A DNA stretch of 28,814 nt from Smittium culicis (GCA_001970855.1 LSSN01004920.1:1-28814); one strand, 5' to 3'. Shown: positions 1-12,471, counted from the first letter of the stretch. Numbers and translations: made by a program. Notes: a model not told the origin generated them from the sequence alone.

Positions 1-3000
1 CATATCACCCTAAAAAATATCTGAGAAATTATAATTTTATTCTTTTTGTCAATTTCAAACTAAAATTGAGATTACTGATTTTTATATTTTTAAGCAAAAT
101 AAACTATTCGAGCAGATGTTTCTTGCTAAAATTATAGTAAATAAAAATATTACATAAAATTAATAAATTTTCTCGTTTCATTTATGAATTAAATACATTC
201 AATGCCTATTAGAAAATAGCCAAGGATATAAAATTTTGTTTTTAATTATATATATCATGATCTATTTTATATGCACTTGCTATTTACATTTAATTATATT
301 TTAATCTTTAATCAATATATTGTAATTTCCTAACTAAATTTCTCTCAAATAATTGAGATAAGATAATTTATACTTTGGAAATTTTCTAGGCTTTAAGTTT
401 TATATTCAAACTTATTTGATTCAAATATTTACACCTATTATAAAAGGCTTCTCTAGGATATTAATTTAAAGCAATTTTTTATTATCTTTTTCTAAGAAAT
501 TTTAAATTAATTATTCTTTTTACTTGATTTCAATTAATTCAAATTATCTTTTCCATAAAAATTCTTATAATTTATTTTGAATAAACAGATTTCCTAAAAT
601 CTATTTTAAATTGATGCCAAATTTTTTTTTTAGCTATCCTTGGCATAATTGGGTTATATGTATTACTTTTTTGATAGGTATTATGCCTATATGAAATTTA
701 TTAGATATTGACAATATTTTGCGTATATATAAATATTTTCAATCATAATAAGTATAATATTTCAATTCACCTCCAACCGAAACTTTTATTGAGAGAAATT
801 TATTAATAAATACTATTCTAGCAAATATTAAAATATTAATATATGATGACTTTATTTTATAATTTTTAATTGGTTAATTACTAGATGTTATCTAAAATTT
901 TACTCAAGTTCGAATGATCAATAGTATTGTAAGTTGTTAAACAAAATACATCGGATTTTTATATTATAATTTTAATCATCAATCAAATAACACTTATTTC
1001 TCTAAATCGGGATTTTTTTTTATAATTTTCTCGAAATTTACTTTACTATAGGAATAGTTTTAATTTATAATTTGTTTAAGAATATTTACTGAATAGTATA
1101 ACCATTTTTTTAAATTCAAAAAAGTCACACCCAAATTGAAACTAGAACGAATGATTATTATATCTAAAATTAACCTCAAAAAATTCAACCATAAAATGAC
1201 TATTGAATATATGTATATTAGCTTTATCAATAACTTTTAATATTTCTAAAACTTGGTTTAAAGTTATATTTTTTGTTTTAAAAAATTGTGGAAACCATGG
1301 GCTAAGTATTTATATTTATAACTATAACACCTTTCTTTTCCAAATTATCGGTAACTGGATATATTATATGATACATACAATATATTTAATTGATAATTTT
1401 AAAAAAACATTATAACTTTGTTTAGAAGATTATAAAAGTTAAGTTAATGATTTTTTTAATTAAATATCAATTCAATTTTAGGAGATCAAATCAATTCCCA
1501 TACGCTTAATACGATGTAATCAAAAAAATTACTTTCTTTATTAAATACTATAATAAAATTTCTTGTGCCAATAAAATTCCGAAAAAATTTTAATTAGCCA
1601 TAAACTACCAAAAAATATATTTAAGTGTGTATAGTACTAAATTAATCAATTGTGTAACTTGCATTTTTTTTAAAAGCAAAAACAATATATTGTATTTAAA
1701 GGTAAATTATTAAATTAGTTTAGAAATACAATAGCATTATAGGTTTAATTAAAATTCATGGATTAATTTAATTTTATTGAGCTATTTTTTTATTCTTATT
1801 TTATTTAAAGTCAGTTTTCCACATTTTTAGCCAAATTTGAATACATTAATTGAATTTTTTACTTTAAAAAGTAAAATCTATTCAGATTAGAAAAACTTGA
1901 ATTATTTTTGATATAATCATATGTTTAAATGTAAATATTTTTGAGGAAAGAAAAAAACACGTAAATTTTTAATATGAATGTTTCTGCTTTCTAAGGATAC
2001 TTTTATGTATTTACGATTTATGTTTATTTCAATTCTAAAGAATAAAGGCAATTTAATTTTCAAATCAAATCTATTAGAGCCCACAAACACAGATTGTACG
2101 TAATAAATGATCTGATTATTTTTTCAAGATATTAATGAGAAATGTTTTAATATTTTAAAATTTAGAAAAATATTTACACGGTATACATTCATGAAGGCTA
2201 TTTTTTAATTTTTAATATAGGTATAATTTTATTCATAATTTTTTTACTGAATGTCACTGTGTGTGTGTTTCAGAGTACTGGTTATGCTGTCATCTATTAT
2301 TTAGATATGAGAAAGAATAATATTAAAAATGTGTGTTTCATATAAAAGTAGCGAGTATATATACATTTCAAGTGTACATATCATACTAATATAATGCAAG
2401 CTCATAAAGATATCTAGTCAAGGAATGCTTCCATGCAGTTATGATATTTTTTTCTGTCAAAAAACTTGCATCCTTAAAACATTAAAAATTTAATTTTAGC
2501 TTAATTTTGCTATTATTTTATTCTAAAAATTACATATATTTTCTATTTAAAATCGTATAATTAAAGCTAATCAACAGTTCTATGCTAATTTTTATGAATA
2601 AAATCTCTTCAATTATATTAAAATGATGAGTATCATCTTTCAAATGCGTATATATGCGTATATAAGCTATTATAATTACCATTATATCTGACTTGAGGTA
2701 CACTTGACGAAAAAGAGTTTCGCATATTTAAAATTTTATTGTAATCTAACCAATTTGGATATTTTTAAGAGCTATGCACTTAATCAGATTACCTTTTAAA
2801 ATAAAGTTAGCTTTTTAATAAGTACTTGTATTTTTATTAATTTTTCAGTTATTTTTTTTAAAAAAGTAATTATCCGAGATTCAGAAAAATAAAATGGAAA
2901 TGTTGGGTATACTAAGGCTTGTAAAACAAAAAAACACAGTAGGCATATAAATAAAATTGTAAAAATAAATACTATTTGATTTGATTGACATATCGATTTT

Positions 3001-4800
3001 ATGAAATAAAGTGGTTTATAAGATCTATTCATTATACTTGTATAGTATCATGGTCATCAAAGAAACGATCGTCATAAATTGATTCCCAGATCCGAGTATT
3101 TGAATAATATATTTTCTACTGATCCTTTAAATTAAAAAAAGGGGAGGATTTACATTAACCAAATAAGTTAACGATATACGCTTGGAAAATTTTTAGTTTT
3201 GCTATTAAATAATTGAGAAAAAATAATTAAATAGGTATGCAAAAAAAAAAAACAGTAAATAAATAGGTGCTTTGGGGGGGGGGGGTGTGTTGAGGGGAAT
3301 TTAGTTTTAATAAAGATAAAAAGCTGTGGATAAAAGTATTTTTCAATTTTACTAAACAAGTGAAAGGTTTACAATGTATCAGTTTTTTAAACTTTGTTAA
3401 AAGGCACTAATATAAAACTATTCATATTTAGTACGTAATGATTTGAACAAAACATATTTTTTAATTCCCAGTAGGGTTGGAGATACTCTTACTTCATTGG
3501 GCTAAATGTGAAACCTTATATTATATTATCTGGATACTATCCATCTTGTTCTAAAAAAATGTTTTGCTGGAATTAAAAGGGATACAAATATTTTTAAAAC
3601 ACCTTTTCGAGTAAAAAAGATTATTTATCGAATTGGCGATAAGGGTGTGGATGTCTGAAGGATAATTATTAAGAGATAATTATATTTTTTGATTAAAAGG
3701 TGTGTATTGTCAAGATCAGCTTAATTTGCTAATTATTAAATACTTTTATTCAATTTATAATGAACCATCGATATCCCAAAGATTCACGTTGATCAAGAAA
3801 AGCAAAGATACATTACCTAACTATCTTTTGACTATTTAAAGCAATAAAAATTCGATTATTGGTTATAATCTCTGTATAAACATATTGTTGGGATAGCTCG
3901 GATTTAAAGATAGATAGAAAATATCAATTTCCAGCATATGTGCTAAAATCATACTCATTTGCCTAATCACAGTCTACTTATTTAATAAAAAAAAATTCTA
4001 AAAAGCCTGCTCGAGGAAACTGCGTTATTGTCTAACATCATATTTCAATAAGTTTGTCACATAATTTCATTTAAAGAAATTTGAAGTCATATATGGGATA
4101 TTCTTAGAGGAAGCGAAACTTTTTTTCTTAGAAATTCTATTAACTTGTATAAATCAGATAAAGTTATTGGTTGCATCATAAAATTCAAAGACGATGAGTA
4201 GGAAATTTTTAATAGGAAAAGTTCCGCTCACCGAAATAATCTCCCATAAACGCAAATATTATTATGCAACCAAGTATGGTAAACTTGGATATGTATATAT
4301 AACTGAACGTTATACCGAATTTAGTTGTAATTTATTTGATGCGTTGGATTAGATAAAGTTCTAATCCAGGTTTTGGGATGAAGCTGCTAATTGAGAGGGA
4401 AAACAATAAATAAATCGCAGCGCCGTAACAAAAATTAAGCCCTGATATAATACTTATGTAATGTAATTTCTATTTTTGATATTTTTGAGCTGTATCAAAA
4501 AATATACAAAAGTAAATTTAAAAATCGAACCATTTTAGCGGAAAAAGTATAAGCTTAATAACAAGCCGACGCAAGATATTGTTACAGCTTTCAAATATTC
4601 AGAGTTTATTATTTTCGTTACTTTAGAAAGATAATCAACCAAGAGTGAATAAAAAACACTAAAGATATAGTTGAAAAAAAATTGCTGGGTAATACAATAC
4701 AATTTAGCCACTAAAAATGCTACGAGGCTATATATAGGGCTGATTAGAAAATAAAATTCTTTGTTTATCAGTATAACAGAATGTAAATAATTTTATTTTT
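1..4800. other. AT-rich gene-free flank
   Basis: I see no supportable gene in this stretch. It is very AT-rich with many A and T homopolymers, and open frames are short, low in complexity and rich in Lys, Asn, Ile and Phe, as expected by chance in such DNA. Composition becomes somewhat more balanced between about 3450 and 4700. There a 52-codon ATG frame (4194-4352) has less biased residues, but it has no recognisable relative and no visible exon partners. No tRNA-like A/B box pair was found by eye. Confidence 0.6.
3274..3285 (+). repeat. G12 homopolymer run
   Basis: Twelve consecutive G residues, followed by GTGTGTTGAGGGG-like sequence, sit in DNA that is otherwise very poor in G and C. It is a simple-sequence tract; its exact length may be uncertain because homopolymers are prone to sequencing error. 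Confidence 0.9.
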
Positions 4801-6580
4801 CAAGTTGAGCGGAACAAGTGAATCTGCGATGATACGATAAAAAGAGCGCATTAATGAAGAATGTTTAGTAATCTATTAGTAAATTGAGAAAATGAGTGGT
4901 TTTTTTTATAACTTTTTTATTATTGAAGATTAAAAATCGGAGAATGTTTAAATTGATGGTTAAGAATGGTAAATTATTTAGGTTTTATTTTAGGAAGTTT
5001 TTTGGGTTGGGGAGAGTAGAAACAATTATAGATACAGTTGATTTAATTGTTTGTATTAGGCGCAAATCATGTAAAGAATGTTGTGTGATTTACTAAAAAA
5101 AAGCTCTGCTATGATGTTGATTTTAAACGGTATATTTAATGGGAATATTGCATACTAATAATCTGATTATGAGAATTACACGTAATAAAATTAAATATTA
5201 CTGTAAACATATTTTTTCGAGAAAAAGAAGCAGTATTTGATGATTACTCATAAAACATTGCATTAATCTGATGCAGTTTACAAATGGATGTTTAGATTTG
5301 TGGAAAATGTGCCAACTTTAATATAAGAGGGTGATTATCAGAGATAAATATTTGATGTTTTTTTTTTACAAGTTTAGTGACTTATTTGATGTGAGCAGAG
5401 AAATAAAATAAACGCTATATTATTATTTTGTTTACCCAGTGCAGTAGGGATCTCTTGACCTGCCCAAAACTCAGAGCAAACAAGCGCTATTCCACGGCGA
5501 TTAGTCATGGAATAATAGTTTGGGGTAGAGCACGAGTGGGGATGAGTATGAAGAGAATGTTTGAGAAGTTGTGTTAGGTGGCCTTCCACACAGCTGGGCC
5601 GATTACAGTACTATTCACAGAATACGTATAAATATATTGGAAAATCATGGCTGGCGTTAAAAAAGGTCTTAGTTGCATTCTTATGCAGGTATTGCGCTAT
5701 TGGACGCACGTAGTTACTACTGCAGAAATCTTTGCATAAACAAAAACATAAACCAATTTATTTAATAATAAATAAAAACATAAATCGATTTAATAATTAA
5801 TTAAAAAAAAAACTGTTTAGTGTTAAATAAATTTTTTTTTGTTTAACGCTAAATAAAAATCAATTTGGGAAAAAGGAAATTGTTTTAAGCAATCCGCATA
5901 CTCATTTGGAAACTAATGGGCCTTATTATTGGCTTTTCACAGCGTTCTTGGGATGAATAACATTCTTATTATCAGAATTTCGCAAGAAATCGCTACACCC
6001 TCTGAAAAGTCGCCGATGCTATTGGGCGCAGACCGTTTTCAGACCATATATGAGGGAACTAATCCCAATTCTTATTCGAGGCACGATATGCGGCGAAGGG
6101 CAACTTTTTAGCGGGGAACAGATGGAGTTGGAAAATGCAGCTAACGGATTATAAGCTCTGATTGGACATACTATGGCGGGCGAATGGGAAAGTCAGATGC
6201 AGAGTAGAGCCCAAGAATGATTCAGAAGGAGGTTTAGAATAGGTGCAGCCAATGGGGAAGTTTGGATAAAAAAATATAGTGCGATTATTGGAGTAGCGGG
6301 AAAAAAATAGCAGCAGAAAAAAAAGAAATTAGTCTAAATAAATGGGGAGCATTTCCTGAATCGCAGGGCATTAGTATATTAAAACATGAATCAAATACAT
6401 TTTATTCAGAGGAGGTTTTAGATTGTTTCTGTTTTTTATTAATATTTCGTAGCTACTGGAGAGCATTTTTTGACTGTGAAGTGATTAGCTTTAATTAAAC
6501 TGATCATTTCTCATTAAGTGATTAAGTGATTAACACAGTTTGAAAAAATGGCGAGGGACAATGGGCTCTGGGAAAATCTA
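4801..6580. other. G-rich gene-free segment
   Basis: This segment has no supportable gene but is clearly richer in G on the plus strand than its surroundings. In bases 6181-6300 I count 40 G against 12 C. Short open frames exist, for example on the minus strand at 5374-5589 and on the plus strand at 5929-6111, but none has a start, motif or splice pattern that I can defend. It could be a worn-out gene or element. Confidence 0.5.
5741..5857 (+). repeat. Two pairs of diverged direct repeats
   Basis: Two adjacent pairs of imperfect direct repeats are visible. The first pair is at 5741-5770 and 5773-5800, sharing AAAAACATAAA followed by a variable TTTA-rich part. The second pair is at 5815-5831 and 5841-5857, sharing GTTTA, then a differing 4-5 base centre, then TAAATAAA. 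Spacing within each pair is about 26-32 bases, suggesting old tandem duplications that have since drifted. Confidence 0.6.
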
Positions 6581-7341
6581 ATAAAAGTATCTATTTTCCC
6601 TGAATTTTTTTTCTCTTGAACAAACTAGATTTTAACTTTTTAATTTCCTTTAACCTAGAACGAACACCTTCCAATTATAGCTCCCATCATTACCTTTTGG
6701 TGCTACGCTATTATATAATCTACGCCTGCTCCCTTATTCCCCCCAAAATAATACCATATTTCCGTAATTGGACGCTGCCGGAGTTCATATAAATATCTTT
6801 TCCTTTTGCCTTAATCTTTGCTTAAAATTAAACTTTAGTGTTTATTAATTCTCGCACCCCTTTATTAGCCGGCCCTTCTATTTGCCCTTATTTTGGTCAT
6901 CAGTCTGACACCTATTTTTCGCTTTGGATTAATAGTCCTTCTATCCCCTTGTTTACTCTGAACCCTTATACCTATTTCCTTTTAAATAGTCTCGAATATA
7001 CGACATTTATCTATTTCTAACATCCCTTTGTTTCTTTTCACCCTACCCTGTGCTATATCCCTCACCTTTCTATCATATTTGTACTAATCTTTCTATCACC
7101 TCTATTACTTGCGCAAAAAATAACGTTTCTAAACCTCTGCCTTCTATTCCAAAACACTACGCATTAACGTATATTACCGCCACCTCTTTCCCTAATTTTC
7201 TAGTCCTGAAATCTCAATAATACCCTTTCTCTTTCTTCCTTCAACCTATTATTTTATTACTCAATACCCTTTTATCAACACTTATACCTGTATAAAAACT
7301 GTTTATCTCTTGTAAGCGTACCATCACCACTAGTCTGTATC
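6581..7341 (+). promoter_or_regulatory. Pyrimidine-rich upstream region of the 7342 gene
   Basis: The 760 bases before the ATG at 7342 are strongly C/T-rich on the coding strand. Bases 6961-7080 contain 34 C and only 6 G. Pyrimidine-rich leaders are common in fungal promoters and 5' untranslated regions, so this is the likely promoter and leader of the downstream gene. No unambiguous TATA element was singled out. Open frames inside it start at non-ATG codons and look spurious. Confidence 0.45.
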
Positions 7342-8766
7342 ATGAATCTGTACCAGAACCAAGTCTACTATCCTGGAAACAACAGGTTTTTGCAAAACGC
7401 ACCGATTACCCACCAAAGCGCTAGGTACTACAACAACAGCAGCAATAGCAACATGCAAAACACAAGAGTTAACAGCGTTCATTTCTCAAACAATAATGTG
7501 TCGCGTATTAACTGTGTAGATAATTCCGCTCATTCTCGGTTTAAGAGAAACAACACAAACACCTTGTTAGTTCCAAGAACTATGGGTGTTTCGAGACTCA
7601 ATAATGAGCCTCAATTAAACAGTAGGTCTAGCTTACATCCAAATCTTGTAAACAACCTAAACGCAAACAAAATATCTGTCGCCAGAACCAACTATAACGT
7701 CAATGGACCTAATACTGGAGTCAGATTTAATAGCGTCAGTGGATACCCAAGCGGATTCAGAAGTGCGCTAGGCCACAATAACGATGCTAACGATATTCGT
7801 AAGGAGTATTTCGACTCGTACACTCCTTCAGTGCCTATTCGCGAAAAGTATTCTACTGAGGCACCAAAAGTAGTTCACACATCTTTTGCTCATAAACTGC
7901 AGCAACAAGTGGTTTTAACACCGACAAAAGAAGATAAAGAAAAAACCAAACCTAAAAAAGACACTAAAATCGTTCCTGACGTCAGCGATTTTAAACTCGA
8001 CTTGAACTTTGATAACTTTACAATTTCTTCATCAAGCGAATCTAGTAGCCCCAAAAAAACAGAAAGCGAGCCTAAGAAAAAGAAGAAAGTAACATTACCA
8101 TCTATAAACAGTTCAGAAACATTATCATGCTCTATAAGCAATAAGTCATCAGACAATCTGGATTCAAGTAGCTCTTCTTTGAATTTCATGGATGATGTGT
8201 TTTCAGCAATATCATCAAAGCAAAAGGAGAAGGAGAAGGCGCTTATTTCTAAAAATACTAGTCCAGTTAACACACAAAACACTAGTCCAATACCTAATCA
8301 TATTCAAAACCACCACAATCATGGTAACTATTACAACTATAATTCTTACAATAGTACACCTAGCAGAAATATGTATTATACAATGTCATCGGTACCAAAT
8401 CTACCAGCCTTCCAACGCAATTATGATGGTTACCAGAATAACCAATATAACCAAAACAATAATTTCCATAGCTATCAAAGAGGCAACTCTAACATTTACG
8501 AGCGCCCGGTATTAAACCAAAACCAGTTTTATAACGGAGGTAACTATCCAGATAGTATCAGAGCTAGTAGATCAAAAGATATATCTTCAGACTCTTTTGA
8601 GACTATATGTTTCACACGTGGCCAGCATAAATCAGAGTCGAGTTCATCGATTTCTACGATGAATGAGCATTTTGAAGCTCAACAGCTATCAAAGATGGGG
8701 CCAGTGGGAGCAGTTCCAGACAACTGGAGATATATAAACAATATGAACAAAAACTATTATTACTAA
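7342..8766 (+). CDS. Asn/Ser-rich low-complexity protein, unknown function
   Basis: A single uninterrupted frame encodes 474 residues from an ATG at 7342. I do not recognise the protein. The first 140 residues are rich in Asn and Ser. A charged middle part carries a Lys-Ser-Glu stretch, with five consecutive lysines near residue 250 that could act as a nuclear-localisation-like patch. Residues about 320-400 are rich in Tyr, Asn and Gln. The last 60 residues, from about 415, are less biased and contain GPVGAVPDNWRY near the end, the best candidate for a conserved tail. There is no signal peptide, membrane segment or catalytic motif. Composition suggests a largely disordered protein, possibly RNA- or chromatin-associated, but that is inference. 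A complementary 130-codon frame at 7890-8282 is a shadow. Length, sense-strand composition and the downstream poly(A) signal support a real gene. Confidence 0.8.
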   Translation: MNLYQNQVYYPGNNRFLQNAPITHQSARYYNNSSNSNMQNTRVNSVHFSNNNVSRINCVDNSAHSRFKRNNTNTLLVPRTMGVSRLNNEPQLNSRSSLHPNLVNNLNANKISVARTNYNVNGPNTGVRFNSVSGYPSGFRSALGHNNDANDIRKEYFDSYTPSVPIREKYSTEAPKVVHTSFAHKLQQQVVLTPTKEDKEKTKPKKDTKIVPDVSDFKLDLNFDNFTISSSSESSSPKKTESEPKKKKKVTLPSINSSETLSCSISNKSSDNLDSSSSSLNFMDDVFSAISSKQKEKEKALISKNTSPVNTQNTSPIPNHIQNHHNHGNYYNYNSYNSTPSRNMYYTMSSVPNLPAFQRNYDGYQNNQYNQNNNFHSYQRGNSNIYERPVLNQNQFYNGGNYPDSIRASRSKDISSDSFETICFTRGQHKSESSSSISTMNEHFEAQQLSKMGPVGAVPDNWRYINNMNKNYYY

Positions 8767-8927
8767 ACACGTAACTGAAGGAGACAGAAGTTTTGTTGAA
8801 GATATAATTTTTTTTGTTTCAAGACAGCAAGATAAAGATATTAATTTATAAATACACCATTGTTATTTACTTTTACTTTTAATTATAACTATAAACTTAT
8901 ACAACCACCCATCTTAATTTACACTTC

Positions 8928-8933
8928 AATAAA
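8928..8933 (+). terminator. Poly(A) signal AATAAA
   Basis: A canonical AATAAA hexamer lies about 160 bases after the stop codon of the 7342 gene, in AT-rich 3' sequence. It is a plausible cleavage and polyadenylation signal for that transcript. Confidence 0.5.
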
Positions 8934-9176
8934 GAATATATAAAAAACCAATTCGTGTTTCTCGTAACTTTTATTGCGTATAGTCTAGCCCCTGTTTCTT
9001 TTCTAGCGCTTTTTTATTTGGCTGAAGAGATGGGCGTGAGTATGAGCGTCTAATACTCGTATAATCTTTTGAATGGAAACCTAAAAAGAATGTTTACTTT
9101 GTTTGGATTTAAAACTGTATGGCTGAAAAGGTGTTCTCCTGTACGTAAGAGATATATCCATACTTTGTTTGCCTCT

Positions 9177-9193
9177 CCCCCCCCCCTCCCCCC
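9177..9193 (+). repeat. C10-T-C6 tract
   Basis: Ten C residues, one T and six more C residues form a near-homopolymeric cytosine tract. On the minus strand it is a G-rich tract. It stands out from the AT-rich surroundings. Confidence 0.9.
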
Positions 9194-9999
9194 AACAATA
9201 TCCATAAAAAGAAATATAAAAATGCGTTTACGTATGTATTTAGGTTTTTTGTTGGGGGGGATGGAGAATGGGTGGAGGCAGGCAGGTGAGTAGCTAGCCT
9301 ATAACCATTCGTAGTTTATTTAAATTAGAAATTCGCTGCTAAAGGCAAAGCGTTACTCGGATTACATAATACAAACATAAAACGGATTCAAATAATGTTA
9401 CTTTGCTTTTTTTTTTTTATAGCGCCAATACAAGTGTGACGAATTAGGCAAGTCCGGCCATTTAATTCTGCACCTTTAATTACTTAACCCTATTTTGCAT
9501 TTCACCATATTAGCCTTATAAGGTTTGATCCCTTTTTTTTTTTTAGGCTTTTTTCAATTGCAGGCCATTTTCTTTCACTTTAATAGGGCACTAATTATTT
9601 TAATTTTGAAACGGCTATATATAAATTAAAGTGCGTTTATCCAAAAGAACATTTCGAGCTTCTATGAAAAAAAAAGGCTTTTTTTGAAATTCCTTGAAAT
9701 TTTTTTTTTTATTTTTAGATGCCAGCCCCGTTAACCATACTTTAACTTTTTTTTATTCAAAAAAGAGAAAAAAAAACCCCCAAAGCCAAGTCTACGCACA
9801 TAAGGAGAATAGTTCCGCGCAACTCATAAGTATTAGTGGGTCAATTAGACTTTAAAAATAAAGAAAAGAAAAGCAAAAAGGCTTAATAGCGTACAGAATT
9901 TACGAGTGATTTTCCTGATATGGCATTTATCTCTGACCGAAAGTACGTTTGCACAGCCGATAAATAGGGCTTTGAAAGCGCACAAATAATCAGAAAGTA

Positions 10000-10023
10000 A
10001 ATAATAATAATAATAATAATAAT
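10000..10023 (+). repeat. (AAT)8 microsatellite
   Basis: Eight perfect AAT units form a trinucleotide microsatellite in intergenic DNA. Confidence 0.95.
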
Positions 10024-11228
10024 AAACAAAACAAGGAGGCTCAATATGTACTGATTAGGACCAAACTGTTCATTTTCAGCAGCTAAAATAATAAACTAAA
10101 ACATCAGCATCATATTTGCGTCTCTTGCTATTTTAGACTTGGCCAATAATGGTCCCATATATTTGTAATCCAGCCATATTAATTATATCCAACCATCTTG
10201 CTAGTCTTTCCATAAGGGTCATTTTGATCTTGCTTGTGCCATTTGCCTATTTGCATAGCCATATAAAGCTCTCTCTATCGAAAAAATGGCAAAAATATTT
10301 AGATCTATATATAATTTTCGTTAGCAAAAGCCTATTCATGTTGCAACTTACTTTGAAATTTACGTGTACTTGGCAGCCCATTACTCGACATTGTTACTCA
10401 ATTACTCTGTGTTCATATTCTAACAAGCATCCTTTTTGTTTTTTTTATAAGTAATCTAGAAAAAAAAAAAAGCACGATAAAAAACGAGTGGCAGAAACTT
10501 CGTCTACCCTAAATAAAAACCCCCCTTATGTTTATTTCGCATGTTTTTATAATAATGATCGATAAATTAGGTCAAATTCGTTACCTGCTCCTATGATAAA
10601 AGGCATATAAATACAATCAAAAACACAAAAACACAAAAACAGGTCAGAAATTAATGGTTTTAGATTGAAAGGATTTTTTTTTTTAATAATATACCAATTT
10701 GGAACTCATTTGTACGTCAAATTAATTCCCGTTTGTAAAACTTCCATAAGACTGCCTAAAGCTCTTTATATATCTGTACATTTTCTTCATTGGTTTTTTT
10801 GCTATATTTTTCGCTTAATACATATAGTTATTGCTTCCTACCAAATCAAACAAAAACAAAAACAAACTCGGTACTACACCGTTTATCACAAAGCTCATCT
10901 TTTATATCCGATATTAAATTTTATTAAATTTCGCCAATTCCAAAATACATCATAAACTTCAAAAAGTCTATATTAGTGTCCCTTGCTAACAGATGAAACT
11001 CGATTTTTAAAATCGTTCCCTGATAAATAGACTTGCTTTTCGCTCGTCTTCCCTAATATTAAATAATGCCGAATAAATTATCTGATAAATCAATCAGTTA
11101 TATCTAATCCGCATTCGCAAGTGAAATATCTAGCAAACCTTAATCCCGCCCCTCCTCCTAACAATATCCCACATGCGTAGAGTGCCTACAAGTTAATCTG
11201 GATATATTTGAGATTCCTAAAAAACACA

Positions 11229-11239
11229 CCCCCCCCCCC
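11229..11239 (+). repeat. C11 homopolymer run
   Basis: Eleven consecutive C residues follow a short ACAC stretch in the same intergenic region as the C10-T-C6 tract. Confidence 0.9.
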
Positions 11240-12471
11240 TAATTTACATTGAATGACTATTCTAGTTAATATTACACACCCGCTTTTTAAAAAACTAAAA
11301 AAAATAAAAAGTCTAATAAAAATTCCAATTTAAACTATATATAATCATGTTCATTTAATAATTGTGTAATAAATACAACAAGAAATTCAAAATCTGTGCA
11401 ACTAATTTGATACATCTGTTACTGTATTGCTATTATTACGTCAAAATAAAAAATATCGCCAAAGATTAGATCAAATGTGATGACTTGGACTTTTTTTCCA
11501 CCATTTTACAAAATTCTTAGATTCCTTTTTTTTTTTTTACTTGCCTGGATTCTAATTTCCTAGTAAAGTTTATTTTACAGTTGATAGGCTACTGCTAATC
11601 AATCAGGCAATTACACCTAAACCCACAACCCTCATAAAAAAAAATAAAGATCAAAACACAACGCCTAATAATGAATCAAAGCTATCAGGAATGTGTGAAC
11701 ACCTCACCCTCCCCCCTTACATTACATTTAATTGTAATGCAAAAAAAAAAAAATCATGAATGCTTAGTAATATGATTAATCTTCTTAATTAGTATCTGTA
11801 CCCAAGTTTCGCACATCTTGTTAACACCCATTTATCAACAAATCAAGTACATACTTGCTAACTCTAACCTAATTAACTTGATTTTTTTATTTTTCCAATC
11901 ATTAAATTGCGCACCGTTTCTACCATAGATTTACATTAATAAACATCAATCAACCAAATAACTAAAGGTCGTTTCAATATTTTATTTTTTAAACAAGTGC
12001 TAGTACATCAAAAATATAATAATAATTATAATTATAAATGTAAATGTAAATAAAAATGTGATTTTATCACTTCTTTTGGTTTTTTACATAAATATCTTGG
12101 TTTCAGCGCAATTACTGTCACCATTGACGCTATGCTACAAAAAATCACCGCTATCTCACTTTATAGCAATAGCCACACTTATAGTCATACTACAACGCCA
12201 TTCTATCCACACTACAATCTCTAATAGCTCTAAAATCCCGCATTTATGTGTACTATAAAATAAATCGATGCTTTACATGCTTATTATTGGCATAAAAAAT
12301 ATCATTCTAAATTTAATGTAAATTGGTAGGTTTTATTTGATACTGTTCATGCGAAAGAAAAAAAAAATTTTTAAAAGTAAAAAAGTGAGTGGAAAGTTTT
12401 ATATGCGCAATTATTATTTACAGATTATTATTTTTGTTTTGTTTTTTTTTTTGTGGAGTTTATAATTCCAA

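Larger units (their letters stand above)
8767..12471. other. 3.7-kb intergenic region
   Basis: No gene is supportable here. Long poly-A and poly-T runs, C homopolymers and short tandem repeats are frequent, including AAAAACAC-type repeats near 10620-10640 and TAAATG-type repeats near 12035-12050. Much of 9400-12250 is C-richer than G on the plus strand. The longest ATG frame (10149-10454, 101 codons) is hydrophobic and low in complexity with no motif, and other long frames begin at TTG or GTG. The left end holds the 3' end of the Asn/Ser-rich gene and the right end that of the DENND6-like gene, so both neighbours converge on it. Confidence 0.55.

Noticed and set aside
4515..4535. TCGAACC on the plus strand, resembling a reversed tRNA B box
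   Set aside because: The reverse complement reads GGTTCGA but lacks the following NNCC. No A box or acceptor stem can be paired at the right distance.
5374..5589. Minus-strand frame with NRRGIAL, considered as a reverse-transcriptase fragment
   Set aside because: Only a few residues fit and no other reverse-transcriptase motif (such as YxDD) was found nearby in any frame; kept only as a weak hint in the findings.
7890..8282. Minus-strand frame of 130 codons
   Set aside because: It is antisense to the Asn/Ser-rich gene and consists of the Ser/Leu/Phe-rich shadow of its Lys/Glu/Ser codons.
10149..10454. ATG frame of 101 codons in the large intergenic region
   Set aside because: It is hydrophobic and Ile/Leu/Ser-rich with no motif, and frames of this length can arise by chance in G-poor DNA where stop codons are reduced on one strand.
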